Below are positions 1-12,500 of a stretch of 64,000 nt of DNA, piece after piece. Below the pieces are notes generated by a model, which saw nothing but the letters and a program-made list of their open reading frames with translations, searched no databases and was not told where the DNA came from. How positions within the stretch are numbered: position 1 is the first letter of the stretch; each line of letters begins with the position of its first letter. The stretch spans positions 44,437,161 to 44,501,160 of the forward strand of contig OZ024860.1 in the NCBI GenBank assembly GCA_964017155.1. Reading direction: 5' to 3'. Origin of the DNA: Oasisia sp. SBJ-2009 (Eukaryota > Annelida > Polychaeta > Sabellida > Siboglinidae). The position numbers were made by a program, and so were the translations under genes.

Positions 1-371
1 GTTTTTTTCTGTTCTAATTTATATTTGTAAACACTGGCGACAGTGGCATGGTCATGATGGTGACTAGTCTAAACTCATACATTCATGATGCCTAATAATA
101 TATAAAAAATAATTTATAATAAATAGGCAAATGAAAATATGTAAAAGTAGTTCGTTGACAGTAATAGCCAACCCTTCTTGGCGTCACTCGCTTCAGAATA
201 ATAGAAACTTCCAGGTCCAAAGTCAGTATCTTAAACAATGTTAACAACAATTTTCTCTCATTCAACTGGCGGTGCATAATGCTGAAATTATTCCCACACA
301 ATAAATTTATGCAATACAGGTATTAACACTGCTGATTGGAATCAAATTATTTTTAATGTATTTTTTCCAAG
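1..371. other. Region upstream of the first recognised TAF7 exon
   Basis: AT-rich sequence with no recognisable gene. It ends in a pyrimidine-rich tract and AAG at 369-371 that could be a 3' splice site, so the first coding exon seen may be preceded by a 5' exon outside the window. Confidence 0.4.
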
Positions 372-379
372 ATTTTGAG

Positions 380-481
380 ATGCATCAAAGAATCATGACT
401 TCAAAAGGCAACGTAGCCCCAAAAAAGAAAGAAGATGCTCTCTTTGATGTGGAGCAGCAATTCATTCTCCGTCTGCCACCG
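380..481 (+). CDS. TAF7: TAF7 exon 1 (first coding exon seen)
   Basis: Encodes MHQRIMTSKG through QQFILRLPP. The donor is CCG|GTAAGT at 482, phase 0. No in-frame stop lies immediately upstream of ATG 380, so the start is chosen by family length and could also be ATG 395. Confidence 0.85.
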
Positions 482-3400
482 GTAAGTTGTACTTAAATTT
501 TCAAGACAGTAATGGACTCGCTCATGGGTGTTGACCACAGACAAGCATATGTCCTATGTTATGAATAGAAGTTAGCCAAACCAGTTGTACTCCTTATTCC
601 CCATTGTGTCTCATCGACAGCGACTATTACTGTCTTAGAGGAGTCTCCTGACCCTATTTTGTTATTTCAGTGTCATATTATACAATAAATTTACATAAAA
701 TTTGTATTATTTTTGACATAGATTTATTGTATTGTATGGGTCAAATAAAAGCAAACTCTTCTTCTTATCATAAACAAAGGGCGGCGCCACGGAATATAAA
801 CGTAATTAGCCATTTGAGTATTTTCGGAAGTAATTCCATATTCAGATAATTGCCTTCTACCTACAGAACCAACATCCAAGTAGCCAAATCTTGAAAGGCT
901 ATAAGATTATTGGTAAGCTTGTCATCAACATTTTGGCAAGATTGGTACTGAGGCTGATATATAGTCCACAGCATCCTCTGGTATGATGGGAAGTGCTAAA
1001 ATAAAATACTTGCAATTAAGAAAATTAACAAAACTTTCATGAATATGTGAAGTAGTAGTAGTAGAATTGCGAGATGGTAACAAACTCAAGACAGGTAATA
1101 TACTTTTGTAGTAAGTGTACTAAGTGATAGTAAAAACTTTATTTCATGATGGTAACCATGTCACATGTATAATGTTATTTTCAATGGACATCATCACCCA
1201 ACACACTCTTACATACATTCATACATGCATACATAGACAAACCTTGCCCTTTGTGTTCATGTGTGTTTGCTTGCTTTTGGTGCATATGTGTGAGTTAGGA
1301 ATTTATGAAAATCAGCTTCTCCGGTGGATAAGTAGTCAAGTATTTTCTGAAAACGCATTTTCATATGTTGTTTGAATAATAGCTTGCATTGTTAAATTAC
1401 TGCACTGTAAATGTTATTCCCACTGCTGACTAGCAGAAAAGCCCACCACAGTTAACATTATTATTATTAAGTCATGGATATAATTACTTACTTATAATGG
1501 AACTTCTAATGTATGCTATATAGATAGATTTCTGATATATGATATCATGACACTTTTTTTAATAACTCAGGATCCATCATGTCAGGTTAATATTATTATA
1601 TAAAATACAAAATTATTAAACATCTTAATACAGGCCTGTACTTACTTTATTTATCTTACAATTAACATCATGCCAATGTAACACCCACTACCCTCATTGT
1701 GCCACCAGGAACACAAGATCTGGTGTGGTTTTATGTTACTAATATTTACCTGTGTTTGCTGCTCAGGGTCAAGCGATGGCCCTCAGACACGATGTCCAGT
1801 CTGGGGCTATGAACCTCAAGGACAAACTGGCCATAGAGCTTCAGTCAGACATGAGGCATGGGAAGGTGATCTATGGTGGGGAAGTGCTTAATGCAAAGGT
1901 ATGTATCTTTTTCGTGTCAAACGTAATAAACAGCATTTTTAACATCTGGGCATTTAAAATTCAAGGCTATTCAAGACTTTTCAAGGCTTTTAACAACACA
2001 CACACATATATATATACATATATGTACTTTTAAGCACAATAAATTATGTTAACATTAAAATTCTTACTCGACTAAGAAAACAACGGCAGCGACTACAATG
2101 AAATGTCGATTGCCCAATGTGCACAAGTTATTTTGTGCATAGGCTTTTCCTTTTCTGGCTGTTATTCGTCACAACAATTGAGTCAAAACACTATTTTATT
2201 GACCACAATTAAATACAAGACTTTTCAAGACCACTTTGTAAAATTCAAGGATTTCAAGGCCTTGAATTTGGTCCAATGAAATTGTTATTGTTTACGGATC
2301 CAGTTAGCAATCTGAAGCAGAAGTTGTCTCGCACGAAGGGATTTTATTTTTACTTTTATTGAACCAGACATCACTTGATGTTATACTCATCTCAACAGTG
2401 CAGCAACCTCACATTTAAGATCTCTCAAGTGATTTCTGTAACTAGCCCTGTAATCAGTTCCTCTAATAAGGTCAACTCATTTATCAGGTCACTTAGGTGC
2501 TGTTCCCAGGGTGACCTTCACGAGATATACCACTGCAGATATTTGTAGTAAAAGCACTACTGGGTAGACATACTTTTACTGTACGTCATTGTAGCAGTGT
2601 CTACTCCTGGGTACCAATATTCTTTCAGTAATTTCTATGTTCAGTTGTTTCCTTCATCCAAATGGCTATGTATTAAACAAAAAACAGAGGCAATTATTTA
2701 CTTTGTAATATGCATTTCTCTCAGTTGGAGAACAGTGACTATTGAACCGTACTTCAAAGGGCACCAATATGGTGTTACAATCACTTTACTGTCATCGTAG
2801 TTTGTGACAGCAAAACGTAAATGGTCAGCAGAATTAAGGTTAAGAAGAAAAATACTGTATTGGTGATAACTGTCACTCTTTGGTTTGTTGAATGGGCTCT
2901 TGGTTTGATGATCAGGCTCTTGGTTTGATGATCAGGCTCTTGGTTTGTTAATCGGGCTCTTGGTTTATTGATTGTGCTCTTGGTTTGTTGATTGGGCTCT
3001 TGGTTTGTTGATCGGGCTCTTGGTTTGTTGATTGTGCTCTTGGTTTGTTGATTGGGCTCTTGGTTTGTTGATCGGGCTCTTGGTTTGTCGATTGTGCTCT
3101 TGGTTTGTTGATTGGGCTCTTGGTTTGTTGATTGTGCTCTTGGTTTGTTGATTGTGCTCTTGGTTTGTTGATTGTGCTCTTGGTTTGTTGATTGTGCTCT
3201 TGGTTTGTTGATTGTGCTCTTGGTTTGTTGATGAGGCTCTTGGTTTGTTGATTGTGCTCTTGGTTTGTTGATTGTGCTCTTGGTTTGTTGATTGTGCTCT
3301 TGGTTTGTTGATTGGGCTCTTGGTTTGTTGATTGTGCTCTTGGTTTGTTGATTGTGCTCTTGGTTTGTTGATTGTGCTCTTGGTTTGTTGATGAGGCTCT

Positions 3401-6400
3401 TGGTTTGTTGATTGTGCTCTTGGTTTGTTGATTGTGCTCTTGGTTTGTTGATTGTGCTCTTGGTTTGTTGATTAGGCATTGGGTTTGTTGATGAGGCTCT
3501 TGGTTTGTTGATTGTGCTCTTGGTTTGTTGATTGTGCTCTTGGTTTGTTGATTGTGCTCTTGGTTTGTTGATTGTGCTCTTGGTTTGTTGATTGTGCTCT
3601 TGGTTTGTTGATTGTGCTCTTGGTTTGTTGATTGTGCTCTTGGTTTGTTGATTGTGCTCTTGGTTTGTTGATTGTGCTCTTGGTTTGTTGATTGTGCTCT
3701 TGGTTTGTTGATTGTGCTCTTGGTTTGTTGATTGTGCTCTTGGTTTGTTGATTGTGCTCTTGGTTTGTTGATTGTGCTCTTGGTTTGTTGATTGTGCTCT
3801 TGGTTTGTTGATTGTGCTCTTGGTTTGTTGATTGTGCTCTTGGTTTGTTGATGAGGCTCTTGGTTTGTTGATGAGGCTCTTGGTTTGTTGATTGTGCTCT
3901 TGGTTTGTTGATTGTGCTCTTGGTTTGTTGATTGGGCTCTTGGTTTGTTGATTGGGCTCTTGGTTTGTTGATTGTGCTCTTGGTTTGTTGATTGTGCTCT
4001 TGGTTTGTTGATTAGGCATTGGGTTTGTTGATGAGGCTCTTGGTTTGTTGATTGTGCTCTTGGTTTGTTGATTGTGCTCTTGGTTTGTTGATTGTGCTCT
4101 TGGTTTGTTGATTGTGCTCTTGGTTTGTTGATTGTGCTCTTGGTTTGTTGATTGTGCTCTTGGTTTGTTGATTGTGCTCTTGGTTTGTTGATTGTGCTCT
4201 TGGTTTGTTGATTGTGCTCTTGGTTTGTTGATTGTGCTCTTGGTTTGTTGATTGTGCTCTTGGTTTGTTGACTGGGCTCTTGGTTTGTTGATTGGGCTCT
4301 TGGTTTGTTGATTGTGCTCTTGGTTTGTTGATCGTTCTCTTGGTTTGTTGATCGTTCTCTTGGTTTGTTGATCGTTCTCTTGGTTTGTTGATCGTTCTCT
4401 TGGTTTGTTGATTGTGCTCTTGGTTTGTTGATTGTGCTCTTGGTTTGTTGATTGTGCTCTTGGTTTGTTGATTGTGCTCTTGGTTTGTTGATTGTGCTCT
4501 TGGTTTGTTGATCGGGCTCTTGGTTTGTCGATCGTGCTCTTGGTTTGTCGATCGTGCTCTTGGTTTGTTGATTGTGCTCTTGGTTTGTTGATTGTGCTCT
4601 TGGTTTGTTGATCGGGCTCTTGGTTTGTTGATCGGGCTCTTGGTTTGTTGATCAGGCTCTTGGTTTGTCGATTGTGCTCTTGGTTTGTTGATTGTGCTCT
4701 TGGTTTGTTGATTGTGCTCTTGGTTTGTTGAGTAGGCTCTTGGTTTGTTGATTGTGCTCTTGGTTTGTTGATTGTGCTCTTGGTTTGTTGATTAGGCTCT
4801 TGGTTTGTTGATTGTGCTCTTGGTTTGTTGATTGTGCTCTTGGTTTGTTGATTGTGCTCTTGGTTTGTTGATTGGGCTCTTGGTTTGTTGATTGTGCTCT
4901 TGGTTTGTTGATCGTTCTCTTGGTTTGTTGATCGTTCTCTTGGTTTGTTGATCAGGCTCTTGGTTTATTGATCAGACTCTTGGTTTGTTAATCAGAATAG
5001 ATAGAGTTGTTAACTTTAAAAAAAATACACATGTGTGTTTCAGCTGGTGGACCTACCAACAATTGTATGTTTCAGCTGGTGGACCTACCAACAATTGTAT
5101 GTTTCAGCTGGTGGACCTACCAACAATTGTATGTTTCAGCTGGTGGACCTACCAACAATTGTATGTTTCAGCTGGTGGACCTACCAACAATTGTATGTTT
5201 CAGCTGGTGGACCTACCAACAATTGTATGTTTCAGCTGGTGGACCTACCAACAATTGTATGTTTCAGCTGGTGGACCTACCAACAATTGTATGTTTCAGC
5301 TGGTGGACCTACCAACAATTGTATGTTTCAGCTGGTGGACCTACCAACAATTGTATGTTTCAGCTGGTGGACCTACCAACAATTGTATGTTTCAGCTGGT
5401 GGACCTACCAACAATTGTATGTTTCAGCTGGTGGACCTACCAACAATTGTATGTTTCAGCTGGTGGACCTACCAACAATTGTATGTTTCAGCTGGTGGAC
5501 CTACCAACAATTGTATGTTTCAGCTGGTGGACCTACCAACAATTGTATGTTTCAGCTGGTGGACCTACCAACAATTGTATGTTTCAGCTGGTGGACCTAC
5601 CAACAATTGTATGTTTCAGCTGGTGGACCTACCAACAATTGTATGTTTCAGCTGGTGGACCTACCAACAATTGTATGTTTCAGCTGGTGGACCTACCAAC
5701 AATTGTGTGTTTCAGCTGGTGGACCTACCAACAATTGTGTGTTTCAGCTGGTGGACCTACCAACAATTGTATGTTTCAGCTGGTGGACCTACCAACAATT
5801 GTATGTTTCAGCTGGTGGACCTACCAACAATTGTAGAATCTCTAAAGACAACAGATCGAAAAACTTTCTACAAAACTGCAGACATCTGTCAAGTAAGTAC
5901 TGATATACCAATGGGTAATTGATCAAGTGATTAAATATGTAGTCTGCACATGTTCTCTGTGAAGCAGACTTTATTGTTTCTGTGCCAGGCAAAGTTTTGA
6001 ACATAATACAATATAAAATTCTTGAATGTTGCAAAGTTATGTTGCTAAAAACACTTCTCTAATGAAGACTGAACGATGACATTGATCTCTTGAAATAATA
6101 CTACTGTTGCATGTGCAGGTTGTGATTTTACCTAATCATTATTCTGTGTTGCTCTTCTGAGTTAATGTTTCTTCTGATATCATATAGACTCTGTAGAAGT
6201 TGTTTATTATTAATTCATGTTGCAGATGTTGATCTGTGGCTACGATGAGTTAGACAGCGGGGAGGAGGCTGAGGTGACGAAGAAGAAAGACAAAGATGCC
6301 AAATATAAATGGAACCGTGGATGTAAGTACCTGGCCAAAATAGTTTTATAGTGATGCCAAAAATACAGTTGCAGGCACCATTGTCGCTGCCTTTCGGGTA

Positions 6401-9400
6401 ACACTGTGTATGGTTCAATGCGCAATTGCGGGCATATTTAATCAGGTAAGAGATTTAACAAGATTACTACTTTGAACATTAAGAGTATTGGACAATATAT
6501 TTTAATTTTCGACTTAGGCGTTGTCGTCGTATGGTGAAATAAAACATTTTTAGTTTGTGTTAACACCTTTATTTGAATGACATCTAAAAGTTATAGCCCT
6601 TTAGTTTAAGATGGACAAGAACAGGCTACTGCACTAGTTATTGTGCTTTGTGTTATAACACCATGAATAGTTGATTACATACACATTATTATGTCCAAAT
6701 TATTATTATTATTAAATACTTCACATAATGTTCTGTACATGTAATAGACCATATTATGCCACTACTTCCTAAAGACTAAATGCGTATTTATGACATCTGC
6801 AACTTGGCCTTTCCATCCATCTGACGACAACTTGAATACTACTTAACGACATTGAAATTGAACAGCTCGTAAGCTGGATTGTCTTGGAATTGGTTTCCAA
6901 GGGTTTTGAGCTGTTACATTATTATTAGTAATATTATTGAAGCTGTATTTGTGTAGATTGATGTGAAACTAAATAAATCACATTGCACTTATATGGCATT
7001 ACATACAATCAGTTGTTAATGTAAAAGATTAGACAAAAAGAAAGATAGGTACCTTGGAATGTTGCTATTTGTTCATTGGTTTGTTTGTAGTAACGCCACC
7101 ACTTAAAAATGTCCGGAAACGAAGATTCCGGAAAACATTGAAAAAAATGGTAAGATTTCCACTCTGATTTGTTTTCAGTGAGATAGAAATTTGGTAAATT
7201 TGTCTGATACTTGAGGTACTAAGTCTACACATTTGGTAGTGAAACTCCTGCTTTCTTCTCTTTTCGGGACTAGTCTTATAGTCAACCATGAGGCTTGTTG
7301 GGCCGCTTTGTATTTCAAAAGTGTGCTGAGATAAATGTTCTCATAATAAATATGTTTGGAATCACATTGAGTGGTGGAACTACCGGGGTAGCTAACAAAA
7401 TGTTGGCAAAACTATAATTATTTTCTTAGTAAACGATGTGAATTTTGTCAGTAAGCAAACATTGGAGTTTACACTTACTCATACATGTAAGTAACTGCAT
7501 AACTTTAAGTACCGGTATGCTTCATAAAAGCAGCCATTGGGTGTAGGTGTCTTGTATGACACTTTTATGAACATGTAATTTATTAATTTAAGTAATTTAT
7601 TATTAGTCATTTAGTAATTATTTTTATACTAATTATAATGTTTTTATTTTCAATATACTGTAGTTATTAATATTTATGTAATTGTCTTAATATTTGTAAA
7701 CTATGTCATGTATGTATCTGAGTTACTTAGTATGGTGTATAATTTAAATATAATGTCATATTTACCCATTTTACCTTGAAAATGATGATATTTTTATACG
7801 TATTATTTACTTTTCTATGATGCCATGTATGTTTTATAATATGTATGCACCTTTACACATATATTTGTTACGTTTTTAATATAATAGAAAGTTACCATTA
7901 TATAATTTTTTATAACTTTCTTTTTAAGCTTTTGTATGATTCTATATACATATTTCTTGTGATGTTCGTACATACGTGCCTATGAATGGGCTGGTCCTGG
8001 AGATGTGATGCTTTAGAAATGCTAGTTATAATAATAATAGGCACTTATGAAGTCGAAAAGACAGCGCAGTCGGCATAAACAAACTGTTTATCGCTCATTC
8101 CATGTGCACAGCGCAGTACGTTGAGTAACACGTGCACCGCTGCGCTTGCGACTTGCACAAATCGGAGCACTATTTGGGTCTAGAAAGGCAATATTTGTGA
8201 AACATGAATATACCTGGGAATGCTGACTGATCATGTTTAGGATTAGAGTTTGTGTGAGGTATCCAGTATAGATACAGTTATAATGGCAAAACTGAGGTGG
8301 GTCCGAATTCTGCATAAGTGCCTAGTAATTACACAAGTACGTTGCCAGCACTGACCTGCGTGGTGTAACGGGTATTGCAGTACCAGGAGCAGCCGGACAT
8401 AGAGAAGGAGGTGAAGCGTCTGTTCCGCATGGACAACGAGGCAATAGATGTCAAGTGGGAGGTGGTGATAGAGGATGAGAAGGCTGACAACACAGAGGCG
8501 GGGGGAGAGAAACAGGTGCTGGCCCAGGGCGCCTACACCACCAACAGAGAGGACAAGAAGGCCATGCAGAACCTCCTCGAAGTTGGTAAGTGCGGTGGTA
8601 AATTGGGAAGTTTTCCCGGGAAGTTTTTAACAATTTGAGCTAACTCTCGTGTATAGGTTACCTACTGTGGGAAATAAAAACATTAGTGACATGTTACATT
8701 AGCAAAGAAGCAGTGTAGACTAGATGTTAGAAAATTTCATTTTCACAAAGAACAGTAAACGAATGGAACAGATTATCAGATGATTGTGTAGGTGCTAGTA
8801 GTGTTATTATATTAAAAAATAAATCGACATATACCTAAGATAGGCAGGGTATACTCAGATAGATAGGTTGGACTCTCGATAAGCCAAAGGGCTTCCTTGT
8901 CCACCTGCCATCTAGAGTTGAATCTCTAGGTGGCAATCTTGTTATATCTTGTTAAATGTTATTATGTCATGTAGACTGTTTTTTTGCATTTATAAATTGA
9001 ATTGTAAAGTTCCAAGATGGCCACCAGTTTGGTGCGAAGTAATTTTTTGGGGGAAATCATATTTGTTCAATGTGTATGTCATACTAATTGTTCATGGTAA
9101 AAATCAGCTCTTAAAATTAAAAATAATAAAAGTACACTAGCCATCAATCATTAACATGATTGATGGCTAGTGTATTCACTTTAGTTGGTAAGTAGACAAC
9201 GAAGCCTTGCTTATCAAGAGCCCAACCTTTTTTAAATATGTATGTATCCCACCCTTCCAAGGTATACTACTCAACATTTGCTAGGATCACTATTTAGGGC
9301 AGTATTATGTTTTTTGGCATGGGTATCACATAAAAACTAAAAATGGCATGTATTTGAGGGCATGTTTATTTCCTGAATTTTTTGGCTGTATACAAAATGT

Positions 9401-9516
9401 GAAAATTAGTATACAGCAATGACATTTTAGAAATAAACATGTCCTCGAATACATGCCATGTTAAGTTTTTGTGTAATCCCTACCAAATTTTGAATAGTCA
9501 CATTAGTGTATATATA

Positions 9517-9566
<50 letters not shown>

Positions 9567-12500
9567 CTTTGTTTTTAAATATATATTTTGCTAGACTTCA
9601 ATCTGAAGGTAACGTGTTCCTAATTTATAGTCCTAAGAGAATGAGGACTTTCTGATATCTAATTTACACTGTTCCAACACGAATGTAATATTGTGTTCTC
9701 AAGCCCGTCTTTATTAACTACAAAAAGTTGTATCAATATTTTCATACCTGTCAATGTGTTGTCAGACTTCTGTCTTGTTAAACTTATGTCTGCTCCCTTT
9801 ATCCATCATAATAGTCACATTAATAAGTTGTTTTCCCGTAGCTGAGTATGAGATATTCGGGGAGGTGAGTTCATCTTCGGATGAGGATGAATTGAAGGAC
9901 GTCAACATCATGGACAGTGGAGAAGACGAAGGAGGACTCAGTCGCGTCGACACTCACGAGTCATTCATGTCAGCCGACTTCTCGACACAGATGACTGACA
10001 TGAGCTTAGACGGTGACACATGTAAGTGTTGACATCACAGAAGTGAAGCGTCATTATGAACTCATTTTAAAGCGACATGATCAGTTCATGGCTTTTTATT
10101 TTTATTGCAAAATCATGTTATGCGGTATAAATTATATCTATAGTGTAAAGCCAGTAAAAATATGTTTTCATGTACCATTTAGGGGTTGAAAATAGATGCA
10201 GACGCGCTTAACTCTGTTTACACATCGACCACGAGGCGTTTTCGAAACCGTTGTAGGCGTGGCTAAAAGCCCAGAAGGAAATGCATGATCACGTGATGCA
10301 GTATCACGTGAACACAAGTTGACGCCACTAACGCCACACCCAGCCAGGTGCACAGCTCCCAGTTGGTAAAGGTCAAAGGGTGGGTGTCACTCGCTGCGAT
10401 TTGAGTGACAGCGTATATAAACATTCAACATTTGACATTACAAAGTCAGTTCTGTTTCGATAAAACATTTATTCACTGTCAGGACGCTACAATAGTTATA
10501 ACTTATACTGAGTAACATGAATTTGCAATAACAAAACAAAAAGCCACGAACGGACCATGTCGCTTTAAGTAATTTACACACATGTGGGGAGCAGTGTTCT
10601 AGCGGTGGCCTGATGGTTGAGGCGACTGGGGTTTATATTTGATTCCTGATTGCTGTTTTGAAACTGGAGTGCACTGTATGTTGCCTGCATCTTTCAGAAG
10701 AAGGGACTGAGTGGTTGCTCCCTTCTGTTTGGTTTCTGTGTGAATTGGAAGATGCCACACAACGGGTAAATGTGTCATCTGACTCTCTTGTCCTAACTTG
10801 AAGATTTAAAATAATGGACTAAATACTGTCACATCAATCTCACGCTCATGAAATATTACCTGCAATGTCTGTCATTTGATGGAGCCACTATTTGTTGATT
10901 TGCCTAATCACAATAGAAAACATTCGCCAAGTGATATATCAAGAGTACTACTAGGCCAGTGATTAGATCAAATACTGCGACGTACAGTTGTCACTTGAAC
11001 ACATTTGTTTTTGGTCATAAAGCAGAATGTTCGTGGCCAGAACAATTTCAACAAAATATACAGCAGAAGTTATGGAATGCTCCACGTTTCCAAATTCCAG
11101 CGTCAATTCAATTCAATGGCCTTAAAAAAGGATATACATAGTACTCTACAATATGTAAAGAAAAGATTGTCACAAAATACAGATGAAATGCAAAATGTAA
11201 CCACACAAAAAGCAAACCCGTTGGCATCACTATCACTTATTTAACAAAGGTTGATGGACATTTTGCGAGACGAGGTGATGTGACATATCAGTCAATGGTT
11301 TTGTTTCTTGCGATTTCAGCAGAACTACAGGCGCGATTACATCAACTTGGGCAGCAATTGGACCACATAGATGAGCGTAAGTCTGCCACACAAATGAACA
11401 TTGACATAGAAACAGACAGTGGGACAAAGGTCAGTCATGCGACTTTGTTTACGACACGAACAAACAAACAAACACCTGAACAGCCATACTAATATTCCTC
11501 ACAAGCCGGGATTATTACATTGATCCAGCAGATTGTCGTAATGACATTTTTGTGTAAGTCTTGTTTAGGCTGTCGTTGCATTTTTATGTAATGTTAAGGA
11601 AGCTCAAATGAATAGTTGGACTGGTAGTTATGTTGAGATTTCTGCAGGTTCTCTCAGGCATAATTGCAATTGGCTGACTCGGTCACCATGACAACGTGGT
11701 CACCATGACAACATATATCTGACTGAGCTGGCCCAGCTTCCGTACATTGTTGAAGTGTGGTCAGGTACACACACTCACCCACCCCACCCCACCCCATCCC
11801 CGGCTTGCAAGGTTGACCCAAATCCAACATAAACAAATACATCATAAGGTTTAGGTGAAAGGTGATTCTCTCACTAACCAACAAAGAACTTTTCAGGTAA
11901 ATCACTATCCCGCGGATACACGTCTCTAATCCAGTGTTTATACACATGTACAGCCTGTGCATTTATAGTGGCATGAAGTCACTGCTAAGACCAGTTCTCC
12001 TCATTCAGAATAGCAGTACTCTGTTGGCCCAGAGTTTGCAAAAGCAACAACGACTTGAGTTTAGCAACGACTGTACCAACCTAACCAATGTTGTTTGTCT
12101 CCCAGATGCAGCTACAGACGCAGCTGGAGAGTTTGACTGAGGAGAAGGACAAGTGTGAGGATGAGGTAAGAGACAAGTGTGAGGATGAGGTAATGAGACT
12201 AACTACTGCCATTATGTGTAAACAACAACAAAAGTGGTGACTGAATGACTGTGTGTAGGCACTGTATATTTCTGGATAGACTAAATTCAGAATTTTTTTC
12301 TTTTCGTGTATTGTATGTCTAAAAAGACTCAAATACATTTGTTTTTTATATATCTGAATACACAGAGTGCATAGTGATGGTCACAGTATGTCTGCACACC
12401 AAGAAATATTTTTATACATTGTATGTTTTTTGACAGCCGAGAATTTCTTTATTTTTATTGTCTGAACATGTACGGGCATTGTGGTCCTTTAGTAGAAGTT

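Noticed and set aside
1124..1375. 83-codon plus-strand frame in TAF7 intron 1
   Set aside because: AT-rich, hydrophobic low-information frame with no homology that I recognise.
2781..4019. 412-codon minus-strand open frame (NQQTKS repeats)
   Set aside because: It is the 20-bp minisatellite read in one frame, inside a TAF7 intron; no start context, splice or domain supports it.
5007..5922. Three overlapping plus-strand frames of about 290 codons
   Set aside because: All three frames are open only because 32 bp is coprime to 3. The real meaning is repeated exon boundary, not a repeat protein.
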